Shown here piece by piece: positions 42,975 through 51,226 of a stretch of 64,000 bases of DNA. The number at the start of each line of letters is the position of its first letter. The first letter of the stretch is position 1. The stretch lies in NCBI RefSeq assembly GCF_022835695.1, contig NZ_BQUV01000013.1, positions 1-64,000 of the forward strand, read 5' to 3'. The position numbers were made by a program, and so were the translations under genes. Under the pieces are notes generated by a model that was not told the origin of the DNA, searched no databases, and saw only the letters and a list, made by a program, of their open reading frames with translations. This DNA comes from Bradyrhizobium sp. Ce-3 (lineage in GTDB: Bacteria > Pseudomonadota > Alphaproteobacteria > Rhizobiales > Xanthobacteraceae).

Positions 42975-43487
42975 ATGGTGTCCGGTTCTGGTCGCATGGT
43001 CGAACTTGCCCCCCGGAATGCGCAAGCAAGCAGCCTGATCGGCGTGCAGCCGATCGCGATCGGCGCCGTGGCGCTGGTGCTCGTGCTGTTCGGGATCGGC
43101 TCGATCGCGCTGTGGCGCGGCTTCAGCGGCAATGTGCCGGAGACCGACCGGATGGTCGCCGTTCGTCAGTTGCAGGCACGAACCGCACAGGTCTCCGAGG
43201 CCCTGGTGGAAAAGACCAAGGGCATGGAGGCGACGCAGCAGGAATCCATCGACCAGTTGCAAGAGGTGCAGGACCAGCTGCAGGCCATGCGCAAGCAGTT
43301 CGCCGCGCAACAGGCCGACGCCAAGAAGCTGTCCGACCAGGTGGCGGCGCTGACCGAACAGGTCGAGGGTCTGCGTCAGTCCCTGGCCAGCGCGCAGGCC
43401 AACGAGCCGGCCGCCGAGCCCTCGCCGCGCAAGCGCTCGAAGGCGACCCGCAGCGCCGGCCGGAAGCGCCACCGGTCGCGCGGCTGA
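42975..43487 (+). CDS. Membrane-anchored coiled-coil protein, unknown function
   Basis: 170 residues from the ATG 42975 (42996 is an alternative). There is one transmembrane helix (PIAIGAVALVLVLFGIGSIALW, about 24-45), followed by a periplasmic or cytoplasmic coiled coil of about 75 residues rich in Q, E and A (QLQARTAQVSEALVEKTKGM, QLQEVQDQLQAMRKQF, LSDQVAALTEQVEGLRQSL). The tail is very basic (RKRSKATRSAGRKRHRSRG), which could bind nucleic acid or anionic lipids. No family recognised. Confidence 0.6.
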   Translation: MVSGSGRMVELAPRNAQASSLIGVQPIAIGAVALVLVLFGIGSIALWRGFSGNVPETDRMVAVRQLQARTAQVSEALVEKTKGMEATQQESIDQLQEVQDQLQAMRKQFAAQQADAKKLSDQVAALTEQVEGLRQSLASAQANEPAAEPSPRKRSKATRSAGRKRHRSRG

Positions 43488-43894
43488 CGGCCTCGACGCC
43501 CCGGCGCGGGGCGCGCCATCAAAATGCGCCAAATCCCGAACAACATCAGCATCTAACATGGAACCTGCCGGGCCTGGCTGCCGCCGGCGGCCGCGCATCA
43601 GTGCCCGTTAGCGTGAATTAATCCCGACTTTGTGAACTGGTTCACATATCGGCCCTCGAATCCGAGTCATCTTTCAATGACCGGATGGCGTGAGCCGATT
43701 TCAATATCCGGGGCTGGCAAGGTCGTTGACGGTATACTACGTCGACGGCCTTGTTTTTTTGGCCCGGGAATTCCGCTCTCGGGACAGTTGAAATCAGATG
43801 CAGGCGTGGCTGGACAAATACGGCGTGCTCGGCTGACGGATTGGATGCGCGCATCATCGCCGCGGCCAAGGCCGCAGCGAACCGCGTTGCCGGG
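43488..43894. other. Intergenic region with a probable terminator
   Basis: 407 bases. Apart from the hairpin at 43719-43760 (listed separately) no gene or repeat was recognised. Several short frames here are not credible. Confidence 0.5.
43719..43760 (+). terminator. Putative intrinsic terminator
   Basis: Imperfect stem AAGGTCGTTGAC (43719-43730) / GTCGACGGCCTT (43741-43752) followed by GTTTTTTT. It is about 230 bases after the coiled-coil gene and faces rightward. Two internal mismatches weaken the stem. Confidence 0.5.
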
Positions 43895-44038
43895 CTACCT
43901 GGTGCGATCGCGCGAGACGCGATCACCGCGCAGCCGTGCGAGCTTCGGCTCGAGCTCGTGCAGCATATAGACCAGCGCAACGCCAAGGCTCGAAACGACC
44001 ACCATGAAGAGCAATGTCAGATCAGGAATGGTGAGCAT
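43895..44038 (-). CDS. Small membrane protein (47 residues)
   Basis: Too short for most gene callers. The start ATG at 44038 is preceded, on the transcribed strand, by AGAGGA with an 8-base spacer. The protein has one strong transmembrane helix (LTLLFMVVVSSLGVALVYML) and a basic tail (LARLRGDRVSRDR). It lies just below a perfect 9-bp hairpin at 44055-44079. Function unknown. Confidence 0.5.
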   Translation of the reverse strand: MLTIPDLTLLFMVVVSSLGVALVYMLHELEPKLARLRGDRVSRDRTR

Positions 44039-44054
44039 GTCTGATATCCTCTGA

Positions 44055-44079
44055 GGCCCGGCTCGATCGCAGCCGGGCC
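44055..44079. terminator. Hairpin between two minus-strand genes
   Basis: GGCCCGGCT (44055-44063) / AGCCGGGCC (44071-44079) is a perfect 9-bp stem with a 7-base loop, without a T-run. It may end the glycine-rich protein transcript or separate the expression of the small membrane protein gene. Confidence 0.45.
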
Positions 44080-44238
44080 ATTTGCTTCGCGACGCGTTCA
44101 CGCATGGACTGCTGCAATGCGATGCAAGCTGCATACCAATGCACGACGGCCCCGGCATCAAGACACCGAGGCCGCACCAATCATTCCAAGACCACCAGCA
44201 TGGCGATCCAATGGATCGGCCATGCGTCAGCGGATAGC

Positions 44239-44727
44239 TCAGTTGCAAACCTGCACCGGCCGGACCTGCCAGCCATACGGCGTCAGCATGCGGCGGCGAA
44301 CGACGTAGCAGCCGCCGTCACCGTAGCCATAACCATAGCCGTAGCCGTCGTCGTAGCCATAGCCGGCATAATACGGATTGCCGTAGTAGCCGTCGTAGTA
44401 ATCGTAGGCGCCATAGCCGAGCCCGAAGCCGACCGCTGCGGCCGCGAACGGATAGCCCCAGCCGCGACGAAAACCGCCGCCGTGCCAGCCTCCACCATGC
44501 CAGCCGCCGCCGCGCCAGCCGCCACCACCAGCCCAGCCGCCGCCACCGCCCATGGCGCGGAAAGCGCCGCCGCCAAATCCGCCGCCGCGGAAACCACCGC
44601 CCCCATGGAAGCCACCGCCACCGTGGAAGCCGCCACCGCCGAAGCCACCGCGCGCCGACGCGGCGTCGACCGTGAACAGGCCGACCGAGGCCGTCGCCAG
44701 CAAGGCAATCATCGTTTTACGCAACAT
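44239..44727 (-). CDS. Secreted glycine-rich, tyrosine/glycine-repeat protein
   Basis: 162 residues. The signal peptide is TMIALLATASVGLFTVDAASA. The mature protein is a run of GGGF/HGGG repeats (about 28-90), then a Tyr/Gly/Asp stretch (YGAYDYYDGYYGNPYYAGYGYDD), ending in a conserved-looking CYVVRRRMLTPYGWQVRPVQVC with two cysteines. Such RGG- or GYG-rich exported proteins occur widely in Bradyrhizobium and may be cell-surface or matrix components. A GTG three bases upstream is an alternative start (AGGAG is 6 bases from it). Confidence 0.75.
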   Translation of the reverse strand: MLRKTMIALLATASVGLFTVDAASARGGFGGGGFHGGGGFHGGGGFRGGGFGGGAFRAMGGGGGWAGGGGWRGGGWHGGGWHGGGFRRGWGYPFAAAAVGFGLGYGAYDYYDGYYGNPYYAGYGYDDGYGYGYGYGDGGCYVVRRRMLTPYGWQVRPVQVCN

Positions 44728-44882
44728 CACCCGTTACTCCTGTTTCCAAGGCTTTTCTTTGCAAGCCTCCTCCGCCGCGTCCCGCGCATGCTAACCCAAT
44801 GTGGGATCGCAGCTGCAACCGCGCGTCTATGTCGCGCTCACTTCTGCGCGACCCGTGTTCATCGAATGCGGGCCGTCAAAAG

Positions 44883-45191
44883 TTAACAGCCGCGGCAGAT
44901 GCCCTTGAGCCGCCGCTCGACCGACCTGTTCTCGTCGGCGATCGCCTTGTCGAAGCCTTCGCTCGTCGCCGCGCCGGTGGTGACGCCCTCGCCGGTGTTC
45001 AGCCGGCCGGACGATTGCGCCGTGCCGGCACTGTTGACGCCAGGCGCCGGTGACGCCGCTTGCGGCGATGTCGGACTGGCCGAGGGGCTGCCGGTCCCGG
45101 TGCCCTGAGTAGTGCCCTGAGCAACGGTAACCGTGGGTGCCAGCAGAATCGCGATTGTCGCTGCGGCGACGGTGACGGATAATTTGCGCAT
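44883..45191 (-). CDS. Small secreted protein of unknown function
   Basis: 102 residues with a signal peptide (LSVTVAAATIAILLAPTVTVAQ). The mature part is a low-complexity Ser/Thr/Gly/Pro/Ala linker. It is followed by a short conserved-looking C-terminus GFDKAIADENRSVERRLKGICRGC with two cysteines that could form a disulfide. Orthologous small proteins are expected in related rhizobia but no function is known. Confidence 0.7.
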   Translation of the reverse strand: MRKLSVTVAAATIAILLAPTVTVAQGTTQGTGTGSPSASPTSPQAASPAPGVNSAGTAQSSGRLNTGEGVTTGAATSEGFDKAIADENRSVERRLKGICRGC

Positions 45192-45278
45192 GACAATTCT
45201 CCCTTGCGGACATCAACGAGTCCGCAAAACGCCGGTTCCCGCAGGCGTTGGAGCAATACAGTTTGGGAGCAATGCAGT

Positions 45279-45533
45279 TTGCGCAAGCTGATCGAGTTCG
45301 ACGACGATACATTCGACAAGCTGAAGCAGCTTGGCCGCGACCGGATGGCGACGTTGCAGGAGCTCGCCGACGAGGCGTTCGCCGACCTGCTCAAGAAGCA
45401 CGGCATTCCGATCGACCTGAAGGACGCGCTGCGCAAGAGCGCGCGGCTTCAGGAGGCAGCAGGACGGCAGGACACAACGAAAGCTCGCCCCGCGACGCCG
45501 AAGGGCGCACGCAAGCAGGGCCGCAAGCGCTGA
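45279..45533 (+). CDS. Small basic-tailed protein, ribbon-helix-helix-like
   Basis: 84 residues starting at a TTG (45279) with GGGAGC upstream. The core MRKLIEFDDDTFDKLKQLGRDRMATLQELADEAFADLLKKHG has the strand-helix-helix pattern of ribbon-helix-helix DNA-binding proteins (polar strand RKLIEFD, helix DTFDKLKQLGRDR, helix TLQELADEAFADLLKK). It ends in a lysine/arginine-rich tail. It may be an orphan RHH regulator or antitoxin-like protein; no toxin gene is adjacent. Confidence 0.6.
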   Translation: MRKLIEFDDDTFDKLKQLGRDRMATLQELADEAFADLLKKHGIPIDLKDALRKSARLQEAAGRQDTTKARPATPKGARKQGRKR

Positions 45534-45551
45534 GGGCTAGAGTCCTTGTCC

Positions 45552-45624
45552 AAGCATGATCTCCGCGCAAGCGCTTCGCGTTTGTCGCAGGGAAAACCGT
45601 TTCGCACTTTTCCGGATCATGCTT
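45552..45624. repeat. Palindromic repeat, family F
   Basis: It opens AAGCATGATC and closes with the inverse GGATCATGCTT, matching the common rhizobial AAGCATGATC...TTTTCCGGATCATGCTT element. It touches the stop codon of the gamma-carbonic anhydrase gene. Confidence 0.65.
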
Positions 45625-46154
45625 CAGCCGATCTTCTTCAGCCCGGCCTTGTACTGCGGGCCCCTGATCGCATAGGACTTCGCCGGCCGCGACAGCGCCT
45701 CGGCCTGCGCGGCGTCGAGCGTGCGCACCACGCGCGCGGGCGCGCCGATGATCAGGGAGTTTTCCGGAAACTCCTTGCCCTCGGTGATGACCGAGCCGGC
45801 GCCGACGACGCTGCCGCGCCTGATGCGTGCGCCGTTCATCACGATCGATCCCATTCCGATCAGCACGCCGTCTTCCAGCGTGCAGCCGTGTACGATCGCA
45901 TTGTGGCCGATCGTGACGTTGTTGCCGATGGTCAGGGGAAAGCCGGGATCGACGTGCAGGGTCGAATTGTCCTGGACGTTGGAGCCTTCGCCGATCTCGA
46001 TCCACTCATTGTCGCCGCGCAGCACGGCGCCGAACCAGACGCTCGCCGCGGATTTGAGGCGCACCTTGCCGATCACGACGGCATTGTCGGCGATGAAGTA
46101 GCTGCCGTCGGCGGGAAGATCGGGCCCCTGCCCGTCGAGTTCGTAGATCGCCAT
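45624..46154 (-). CDS. Gamma carbonic anhydrase family protein
   Basis: 176 residues forming a left-handed beta-helix with hexapeptide repeats (IGNNVTIGHNAIVHGC). The zinc histidine positions are visible in STLHVDPGFP, GHNAIVHGCTL and the following turn. It is of the YrdA/PaaY type, which can be carbonic anhydrase, or an acyl-CoA-thioesterase-like protein. The start ATG 46154 is normal. No partner is evident. Confidence 0.87.
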   Translation of the reverse strand: MAIYELDGQGPDLPADGSYFIADNAVVIGKVRLKSAASVWFGAVLRGDNEWIEIGEGSNVQDNSTLHVDPGFPLTIGNNVTIGHNAIVHGCTLEDGVLIGMGSIVMNGARIRRGSVVGAGSVITEGKEFPENSLIIGAPARVVRTLDAAQAEALSRPAKSYAIRGPQYKAGLKKIG

Positions 46155-46252
46155 GAAAATCTCCTTGGATCAAGGCGACCTTGGCACGGCGGACGGCGTG
46201 GTTTCAAGCAAGCAGGCTCGTGATCCCGACGCGGATCAGGATGCGGCGCGGA

Positions 46253-46582
46253 TCATCCGATCACGCCGGCAGCACGCAGCGTCATCACGAAGAACGTGCC
46301 GGACATCAGGCTCCAGAAGCCGGAGATGACGGTTGCCATCATCACGAACTCGAAGCGGCGGCGCTCGATCCGCGCGCCGCGCAGCGTGTTGCGCATGATG
46401 ATGAAGGGGGCGGCGAAGACCAGGAACGGGACCGCGGCGAACGTCCTCGGTGCCGCGCCCTCCTGCAGCAGGCCGAAGCCTGCCGGGCGCTCCGCCATCG
46501 CCTGATAGCCGCTGGCCAGTGCGCCGGCGAGCGCGAAGCCGATGAAGAGCGAGAACAGGGAATTCAAGGTATCGGGCGACAT
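46253..46582 (-). CDS. Small integral membrane protein (DUF6949-like)
   Basis: 109 residues with three transmembrane helices (LFSLFIGFALAGALASGY, FAAVPFLVFAAPFIIMRNTL, FEFVMMATVISGFWSLMSGTFFVMTL). The start at 46582 (MSPDTLNSL) fits; a longer frame at 46645 is not membrane-like. It resembles an uncharacterised alphaproteobacterial family, and the family name is a tentative match. Confidence 0.6.
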   Translation of the reverse strand: MSPDTLNSLFSLFIGFALAGALASGYQAMAERPAGFGLLQEGAAPRTFAAVPFLVFAAPFIIMRNTLRGARIERRRFEFVMMATVISGFWSLMSGTFFVMTLRAAGVIG

Positions 46583-46801
46583 CGGAACTTCCACTACGCA
46601 ACAGGCCACTTGCCCTGCTTCGCAGAATTGCCGGCCGGCCGCCACATCATCCTTAAGGAAAGGTTAATCGGGCGCGCCCGACGCGGCGTTTGCGCATGGC
46701 CATTCGATCAGGGATTCCATTGGAATCGTACGGAAATTCTTCGCCGCGTGGCATATTCGGCAGGTGATTCGGCCACTCCCGGCCTGCCCTCTGCCTGGTT
46801 C

Positions 46802-47512
46802 ATGACGCTTCTCTCGACGGCCCAGCATCTCGCCCGTGACACCCGCCGCAACCCGCGCGCGCATCTGGTTCCGATCATGGCCTCGGCGGTCATCGCGGCC
46901 GGCGCGATCGCGCTCGTCGCCTATTTGTTGTGGCCGACCTACACGACCGTGCCGCCGAGCGATCCGTCGCGGCTGCCGGTGAGCGTCGGCAGCACGCTGT
47001 TCAACGTGCCGACCATGGCCGTGCGCATGAAGATCCAGCGCCATTCCGGTCCGCAGGAACGCGTCGATCTGAGCTTCCTCTATCCGTCGCTGGAGGCGCC
47101 TGCCGCGCCGAAGCACTACAGCGCCGATACGGTCGAGGACAAGGTGCAGCCGATCGACAGGATCTTCGTGTCGATCGCCGCGCATCACGATTCACTCGCG
47201 CCGGACATGCGGCTGCGCACGATCTATCCGCGCTATCTGGACGAGCGCGCCAATACCGATGACGGTTTGACGGCGCGCGCGTTCCGCGACGGCACGCCCT
47301 ATGGCGGCGAAGACCTGTTCACCGCGACCGATCCGCCCCTGATCGCGCGCTGCACGCGCGATAGCTCGACGCCCGGCATGTGCCTGAGTGAGCGGCGCAT
47401 CGAGGGCGCCGACCTGACCTACCGCTTTCCGCGCAGCTGGCTTGTGCAATGGCGCGACATCGCCACCGCGATGGACCGCCTCTCCGCGCAGATGCACAGC
47501 GCGAAGGGATAG
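46802..47512 (+). CDS. Membrane-anchored hypothetical protein
   Basis: 236 residues with a single N-terminal transmembrane helix (IMASAVIAAGAIALVAYLLW, about 25-45) and a soluble periplasmic domain. The domain is beta-rich and contains RMKIQRHSGPQERVDLSFLYPSL, RIFVSIAAHHDSLAP and LTYRFPRSWLVQWRDIATAMDRL. The arrangement is typical of a conserved rhizobial family with no assigned role. The start ATG 46802 directly precedes the membrane helix. A repeat (family E) follows the stop. Confidence 0.6.
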   Translation: MTLLSTAQHLARDTRRNPRAHLVPIMASAVIAAGAIALVAYLLWPTYTTVPPSDPSRLPVSVGSTLFNVPTMAVRMKIQRHSGPQERVDLSFLYPSLEAPAAPKHYSADTVEDKVQPIDRIFVSIAAHHDSLAPDMRLRTIYPRYLDERANTDDGLTARAFRDGTPYGGEDLFTATDPPLIARCTRDSSTPGMCLSERRIEGADLTYRFPRSWLVQWRDIATAMDRLSAQMHSAKG

Positions 47513-47528
47513 TGCGACCTGCCGCCCC

Positions 47529-47614
47529 CGTCATTGCGAGCGGAGCGAAGCAATCCATGGAGCCTCACGCTCGGAACCGTGGATTGCTTCGTCGCTTCGC
47601 TCCTCGCAATGACG
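47529..47614. repeat. Palindromic repeat, family E
   Basis: CGTCATTGCGAGCGGAGCGAAGCAATCC and its inverse GGATTGCTTCGTCGCTTCGCTCCTCGCAATGACG form a nearly perfect inverted repeat of about 30 bases per arm, of the repeat type common in Bradyrhizobium genomes. Confidence 0.75.
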
Positions 47615-47633
47615 AACTGAGGCTGTTCAGCCT

Positions 47634-47846
47634 TTACTCGCTCAGATCTTCTTCCAGGATGGCCATCTGGAACTGGAACGAGCGATCATCGTCCTCGTCG
47701 TCGACGAACAGCACGCCGATGAACTCCTCGCCGATATAGACCTCGGCCGAGTCGTCCTTCTTGGGCCGCGGCACCACGCGGATCTTGGGATTGCTGAACA
47801 CGCGCTTCAGATACGCGTCGAGCTTCCTGACTTCCTGTACGTCCAC
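47634..47846 (-). CDS. DUF3126 family protein
   Basis: 70 residues from a GTG at 47846 that has TTGGAG at good distance (an upstream TTG at 47858 overlaps that site). The core VRKLDAYLKRVFSNPKIRVVPRPKKDDSAEVYIGEEFIGVLFVDDEDDDRSFQFQMAILEEDL is typical of the DUF3126 family, which accompanies cysE in many alphaproteobacteria. It lies directly downstream of cysE on the same strand. Function unknown. Confidence 0.8.
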   Translation of the reverse strand: MDVQEVRKLDAYLKRVFSNPKIRVVPRPKKDDSAEVYIGEEFIGVLFVDDEDDDRSFQFQMAILEEDLSE

Positions 47847-47984
47847 GGCCGTCTCCAATCGGGTCGATGATTTTCGGGGGAGTTTTAGGACGAGACGCCA
47901 AAGATCGCCAGAGCCTTTTCGGGCTATGGCGACGTGATGTTGCGCACACGCTGAAGCGTGCCGCCGATCAGAAAGCGAATGAAA

Positions 47985-48812
47985 TCAAAGCCCGATTGCG
48001 TTGAGCATCTGATCCATGGTGCGCGACGGCTCGGCGCAGCCGGCTTCACCGACGATTTTCGCCGGCACGCCCGCGACCGTGACGTTGTGCGGCACCGGCT
48101 TGACCACGACGGAGCCCGCCGCGATGCGCGCACAATGACCGATCTCGATATTGCCGAGGATCTTGGCGCCGGCGCCGATCAGCACGCCGTGGCGGATCTT
48201 CGGATGGCGATCCTCGTTCTCCTTGCCGGTGCCGCCGAGCGTGACGCCATGCAGGATCGAGACGTCGTCGTCGATGACGGCGGTCTCGCCGCAGACGAAG
48301 CCGGTGGCGTGATCGAGGAAGATGCCGCGGCCGATCCGGGCCGCCGGATTGATGTCGGTCTGGAACACCGCCGAGGAGCGGCTCTGCAGATAGAAGGCGA
48401 AATCCTTGCGGCCCTTCTGATGGAGCCAGTGCGCGAGACGATGGGTCTGCAGCGCGTGGAAGCCCTTGAAGTAGAGCAAGGGATCGATGAAGCGCGAGGT
48501 CGCGGGATCGCGGTCGTAGACGGCGACGAGATCGGCGCGGAACGCGTTACCGATATCGGGCTCATCGCGCAATGCCTCGCCATAGGTCTGGCGGATCAGG
48601 TCGCCCGACAGCGCGGCGTGATCGAGCCGCTCGGCGATGCGATGGACCACCGAATCTTCCAGCCGCTCATGATGCAGCACGGTCGCATAGATGAAGGATG
48701 CGAGCTCCGGCTCGCGCCGCAGGATGTCCTCCGCCTCACCGCGGATTCGATCCCAGATCGGATCGAGCGCCGCCAGCTTGCTCCCCTGCGGATTGACCTG
48801 ATGAACTGCCAT
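47985..48812 (-). CDS. cysE: Serine O-acetyltransferase
   Basis: 275 residues with an N-terminal helical domain and a C-terminal left-handed beta-helix. The active-site histidines lie in HATGFVCGETAVIDDDVSILHGVTLGGTGK, and the acetyl-CoA-binding GAGAKILGNIEIGHCARIAAGSVVV follows. It acetylates L-serine for cysteine synthesis and normally complexes with CysK. The start ATG 48812 (MAVHQVNPQ) was chosen; a longer frame upstream is not helical. A DUF3126 gene follows at 138 bases. Confidence 0.92.
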   Translation of the reverse strand: MAVHQVNPQGSKLAALDPIWDRIRGEAEDILRREPELASFIYATVLHHERLEDSVVHRIAERLDHAALSGDLIRQTYGEALRDEPDIGNAFRADLVAVYDRDPATSRFIDPLLYFKGFHALQTHRLAHWLHQKGRKDFAFYLQSRSSAVFQTDINPAARIGRGIFLDHATGFVCGETAVIDDDVSILHGVTLGGTGKENEDRHPKIRHGVLIGAGAKILGNIEIGHCARIAAGSVVVKPVPHNVTVAGVPAKIVGEAGCAEPSRTMDQMLNAIGL

Positions 48813-49050
48813 AGCTGCTCTCGCAATTCGGTTGTTCTGATGTGCGTTATAGCACGATGGACCCAGCGCGTCCCGGGAAGGCTCGATACGGTAAACCCCT
48901 GCCGACCCCCGGAGCGGACGTCTAGGGGAATTGGTCGGGATTTTGCCGAAATCAAGCCGTGCTTCTGCAACTATTGGCGGATTTCGTCCCCAGTGTGGTT
49001 TTGGGCATGGTCGGCCCAATAAAGGGGGAAACATCATCAGTACCCAGAGT

Positions 49051-50523
49051 TTGGGCGCCCGCCTGACCGATGCGCGGTCGGTCTGGATCGCCACCATTGC
49101 CATCCCCCTCCTCCTGCTCGCCCCCGCCTTCTGGAACGGCTATCCGCTGCTCCAATGGGATACCGGCGGCTATCTGGCGCGCTGGTATGAGGGTTATCTG
49201 GTGCCGAGCCGGTCCACGGTGTTCGGCATCTACCTCCATCTCGGCGAGACTTCGGGCTTCTGGCTCAACCTCGGCATCCAGACCCTGGCGACGCTGTGGA
49301 TCCTGCAACTGACGTTGCGCGTGCTCGACCTCGCCCGCCCGGTCCGGCTGATCGCGATCAGCCTCGCGCTGATCGCGACCACCGCGCTGCCCTGGCTTGC
49401 CAGCATGCTGCTGACCGACATCTTTGCCGGCCTTGCGGTGCTCGCGCTCGTCATCCTCGTCCTGCATGGCGACCGGATCTCGACGCTGGAGAAGGTCGTG
49501 CTGTTCGGATTCACGGCGTTTTCGGCCGCCACCCACAGCGCGACGCTCGGGGTGCTGCTCGGCCTGTGCTGCGTCGGCTGGATGGTGCGTCCGTGGCTCG
49601 GCCGGCGCATCCCGCTCGCGGGCCTCGCGCAGGGCAGCCTGACCGCCGTCGCCGGTGCTTTGATGCTGCTGGCGGCGAATTTCGCGCTGTCCGGACAGCT
49701 CGCCTGGACACCCGGCGGGATCGGCGTCGCCTTCGGCCGCATGCTGCAGGATGGCATCGTCACGCAATATCTGCACGACCATTGCGCCAAGGAGAAGCTG
49801 AAGCTCTGCCCCTATCGCGACGAGCTGCCGCCGACCGCCGACGACTTCCTGTGGGGCCACAGCATGTTCAACACGCTCGGCCGCTTCCAGGGGCTGAATG
49901 ACGAGATGGGCTATATCGTCAAACGTTCGCTGGCCGAATATCCGGCATGGCAGGCCGAGGCGGCGTTGACCGCCACCGCGGACCAGCTGATGCATGTCGC
50001 GACCGGCGAAGGCACCAATGGCTGGATCCCGCATACCTATGGGATCATCGAGCGCTATATTCCAAAGCAGGTCGCGCCGATGCGCGCGGCACGGCAGCAG
50101 CGCTGGCATCTCGACTTCACCGCGATCAATCGCATCCACGTGCCGGTCGCGCTGGCCTCGATGCTGCTGGTCGTCGTCTTGTTCGGCCGCGGGCTGTGGC
50201 GGCGGCAGCTCGACGATCTGACGCTGCTGGCGGGCACCGTCACGCTTGCTTTGCTCGGCAACGCCGTCATCTGCGGCGTGATCTCGGGCCCGCACGACCG
50301 CTACGGCGCGCGCATGGTGTGGGTCGCGACCTTCGTGGTGCTGATCGCGGCCGCGCGCGCCTTCGCCAAGGATGATGCGGAGAACGATGCCGGCGAGCTA
50401 TTTTCGCCGCGACAGGAAATCGATGACGCCGGTCTTGTAGACCTTGTCGCCGACCGCCCGCATGTGATCGCGGTTCGGAATGTCGAGCACCTCCGCCCCC
50501 GGAATGATCCGGCCGAGCGCTGA
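49051..50523 (+). CDS. Polytopic membrane protein, GT-C-like
   Basis: 490 residues from a TTG at 49051. A strong AAGGGGGAA lies upstream of ATC codons at 49033/49036 that sit at better spacing, so the true start may differ. About ten transmembrane helices. The segment after TM1 (GYPLLQWDTGGYLARWYEG) has the aspartate-containing loop typical of GT-C glycosyltransferases acting on polyprenyl sugars. The C-terminal 42 residues run past what looks like the natural end and overlap the antisense alpha/beta-hydrolase gene by 126 bases, suggesting loss of an earlier stop. Function is only suggested by topology. Confidence 0.65.
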   Translation: MGARLTDARSVWIATIAIPLLLLAPAFWNGYPLLQWDTGGYLARWYEGYLVPSRSTVFGIYLHLGETSGFWLNLGIQTLATLWILQLTLRVLDLARPVRLIAISLALIATTALPWLASMLLTDIFAGLAVLALVILVLHGDRISTLEKVVLFGFTAFSAATHSATLGVLLGLCCVGWMVRPWLGRRIPLAGLAQGSLTAVAGALMLLAANFALSGQLAWTPGGIGVAFGRMLQDGIVTQYLHDHCAKEKLKLCPYRDELPPTADDFLWGHSMFNTLGRFQGLNDEMGYIVKRSLAEYPAWQAEAALTATADQLMHVATGEGTNGWIPHTYGIIERYIPKQVAPMRAARQQRWHLDFTAINRIHVPVALASMLLVVVLFGRGLWRRQLDDLTLLAGTVTLALLGNAVICGVISGPHDRYGARMVWVATFVVLIAAARAFAKDDAENDAGELFSPRQEIDDAGLVDLVADRPHVIAVRNVEHLRPRNDPAER

Positions 50524-51153
50524 CGCCGAGCCCGCAATCTCATCCTTGCTGCCGACCGCGATCAGAACCGGCACGCGGATGCCCGCCGCCTCCTCGCGCG
50601 TCATCAGCCGGCGCGAGCCGCGCAGACAGGCCGCGAGCGCGCGGCGGTCGGAGCGGGTCTGGTCGGCGAAGGCGCGAAAGGTGCGGCCGACCGGATCGGT
50701 GACGTCGTCGAGCGACGGCGCCTCCAGCGCCAGCGCAACCGCCTCGCCGGGACCGCCGCCCTCGATCAGCCCGATGCCGATGCCACCCAGGATCGCCGAG
50801 CGCACCCGATCGGGATGTTCGCGCGCCAGGATCGCCGTCATCCGCGAGCCCAGCGAATAGCCCATGATGTCGGCGCGCGCGATGCCGAGATGATCCATCA
50901 GCGCGATCACGTCGCTTGCCATGATCGCGATCTCGTACTGGTCGGCGTCGTAGAGCTTGGCGGATTCGCCATGGCCGCGATTGTCGAGCGCGATGACGCG
51001 TCGGCCGGCCTTGACGAGATCAGACACCCAGGTCGGATAGATCCAGTTGACGTTCTTGCTCGAGGCGAAGCCGTGCACCAGCACGATCGGTTCGCCCGCG
51101 CCTTCGTCGATATAGGCAATTTCAACATCGCCGTGATGGAAACTCGGCATCAT
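50398..51153 (-). CDS. Alpha/beta hydrolase
   Basis: 251 residues with the alpha/beta-hydrolase fold: the oxyanion HGFASSKN, the nucleophile elbow GYSLGS (S100) and the late histidine in IPNRDHMRAV. The acid is likely D203 in VGSKDEIAG. It is a small soluble enzyme, probably an esterase or lactonase, with no recognisable specific substrate motif. It converges with the membrane protein gene, and the two overlap by 126 bases. Confidence 0.82.
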   Translation of the reverse strand: MMPSFHHGDVEIAYIDEGAGEPIVLVHGFASSKNVNWIYPTWVSDLVKAGRRVIALDNRGHGESAKLYDADQYEIAIMASDVIALMDHLGIARADIMGYSLGSRMTAILAREHPDRVRSAILGGIGIGLIEGGGPGEAVALALEAPSLDDVTDPVGRTFRAFADQTRSDRRALAACLRGSRRLMTREEAAGIRVPVLIAVGSKDEIAGSASALGRIIPGAEVLDIPNRDHMRAVGDKVYKTGVIDFLSRRK

Positions 51154-51226
51154 CGATTCCGTTTTTTCTCGAGGTCTGGGATTTGCGATTGGCGATCGGC
51201 CGGCGACCGCAAGCTCGGCGTGAAAT

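Noticed and set aside
43800-43840. 12-codon frame (MQAWLDKYGVLG) near 43797
   Set aside because: No ribosome site, too short, and no conservation can be judged; not reported as a gene.
44104-44886. Plus-strand frame of Pro/Ala runs opposite the glycine-rich secreted protein
   Set aside because: It is the antisense reading of GGX repeats; the minus-strand reading has a signal peptide and ribosome site.
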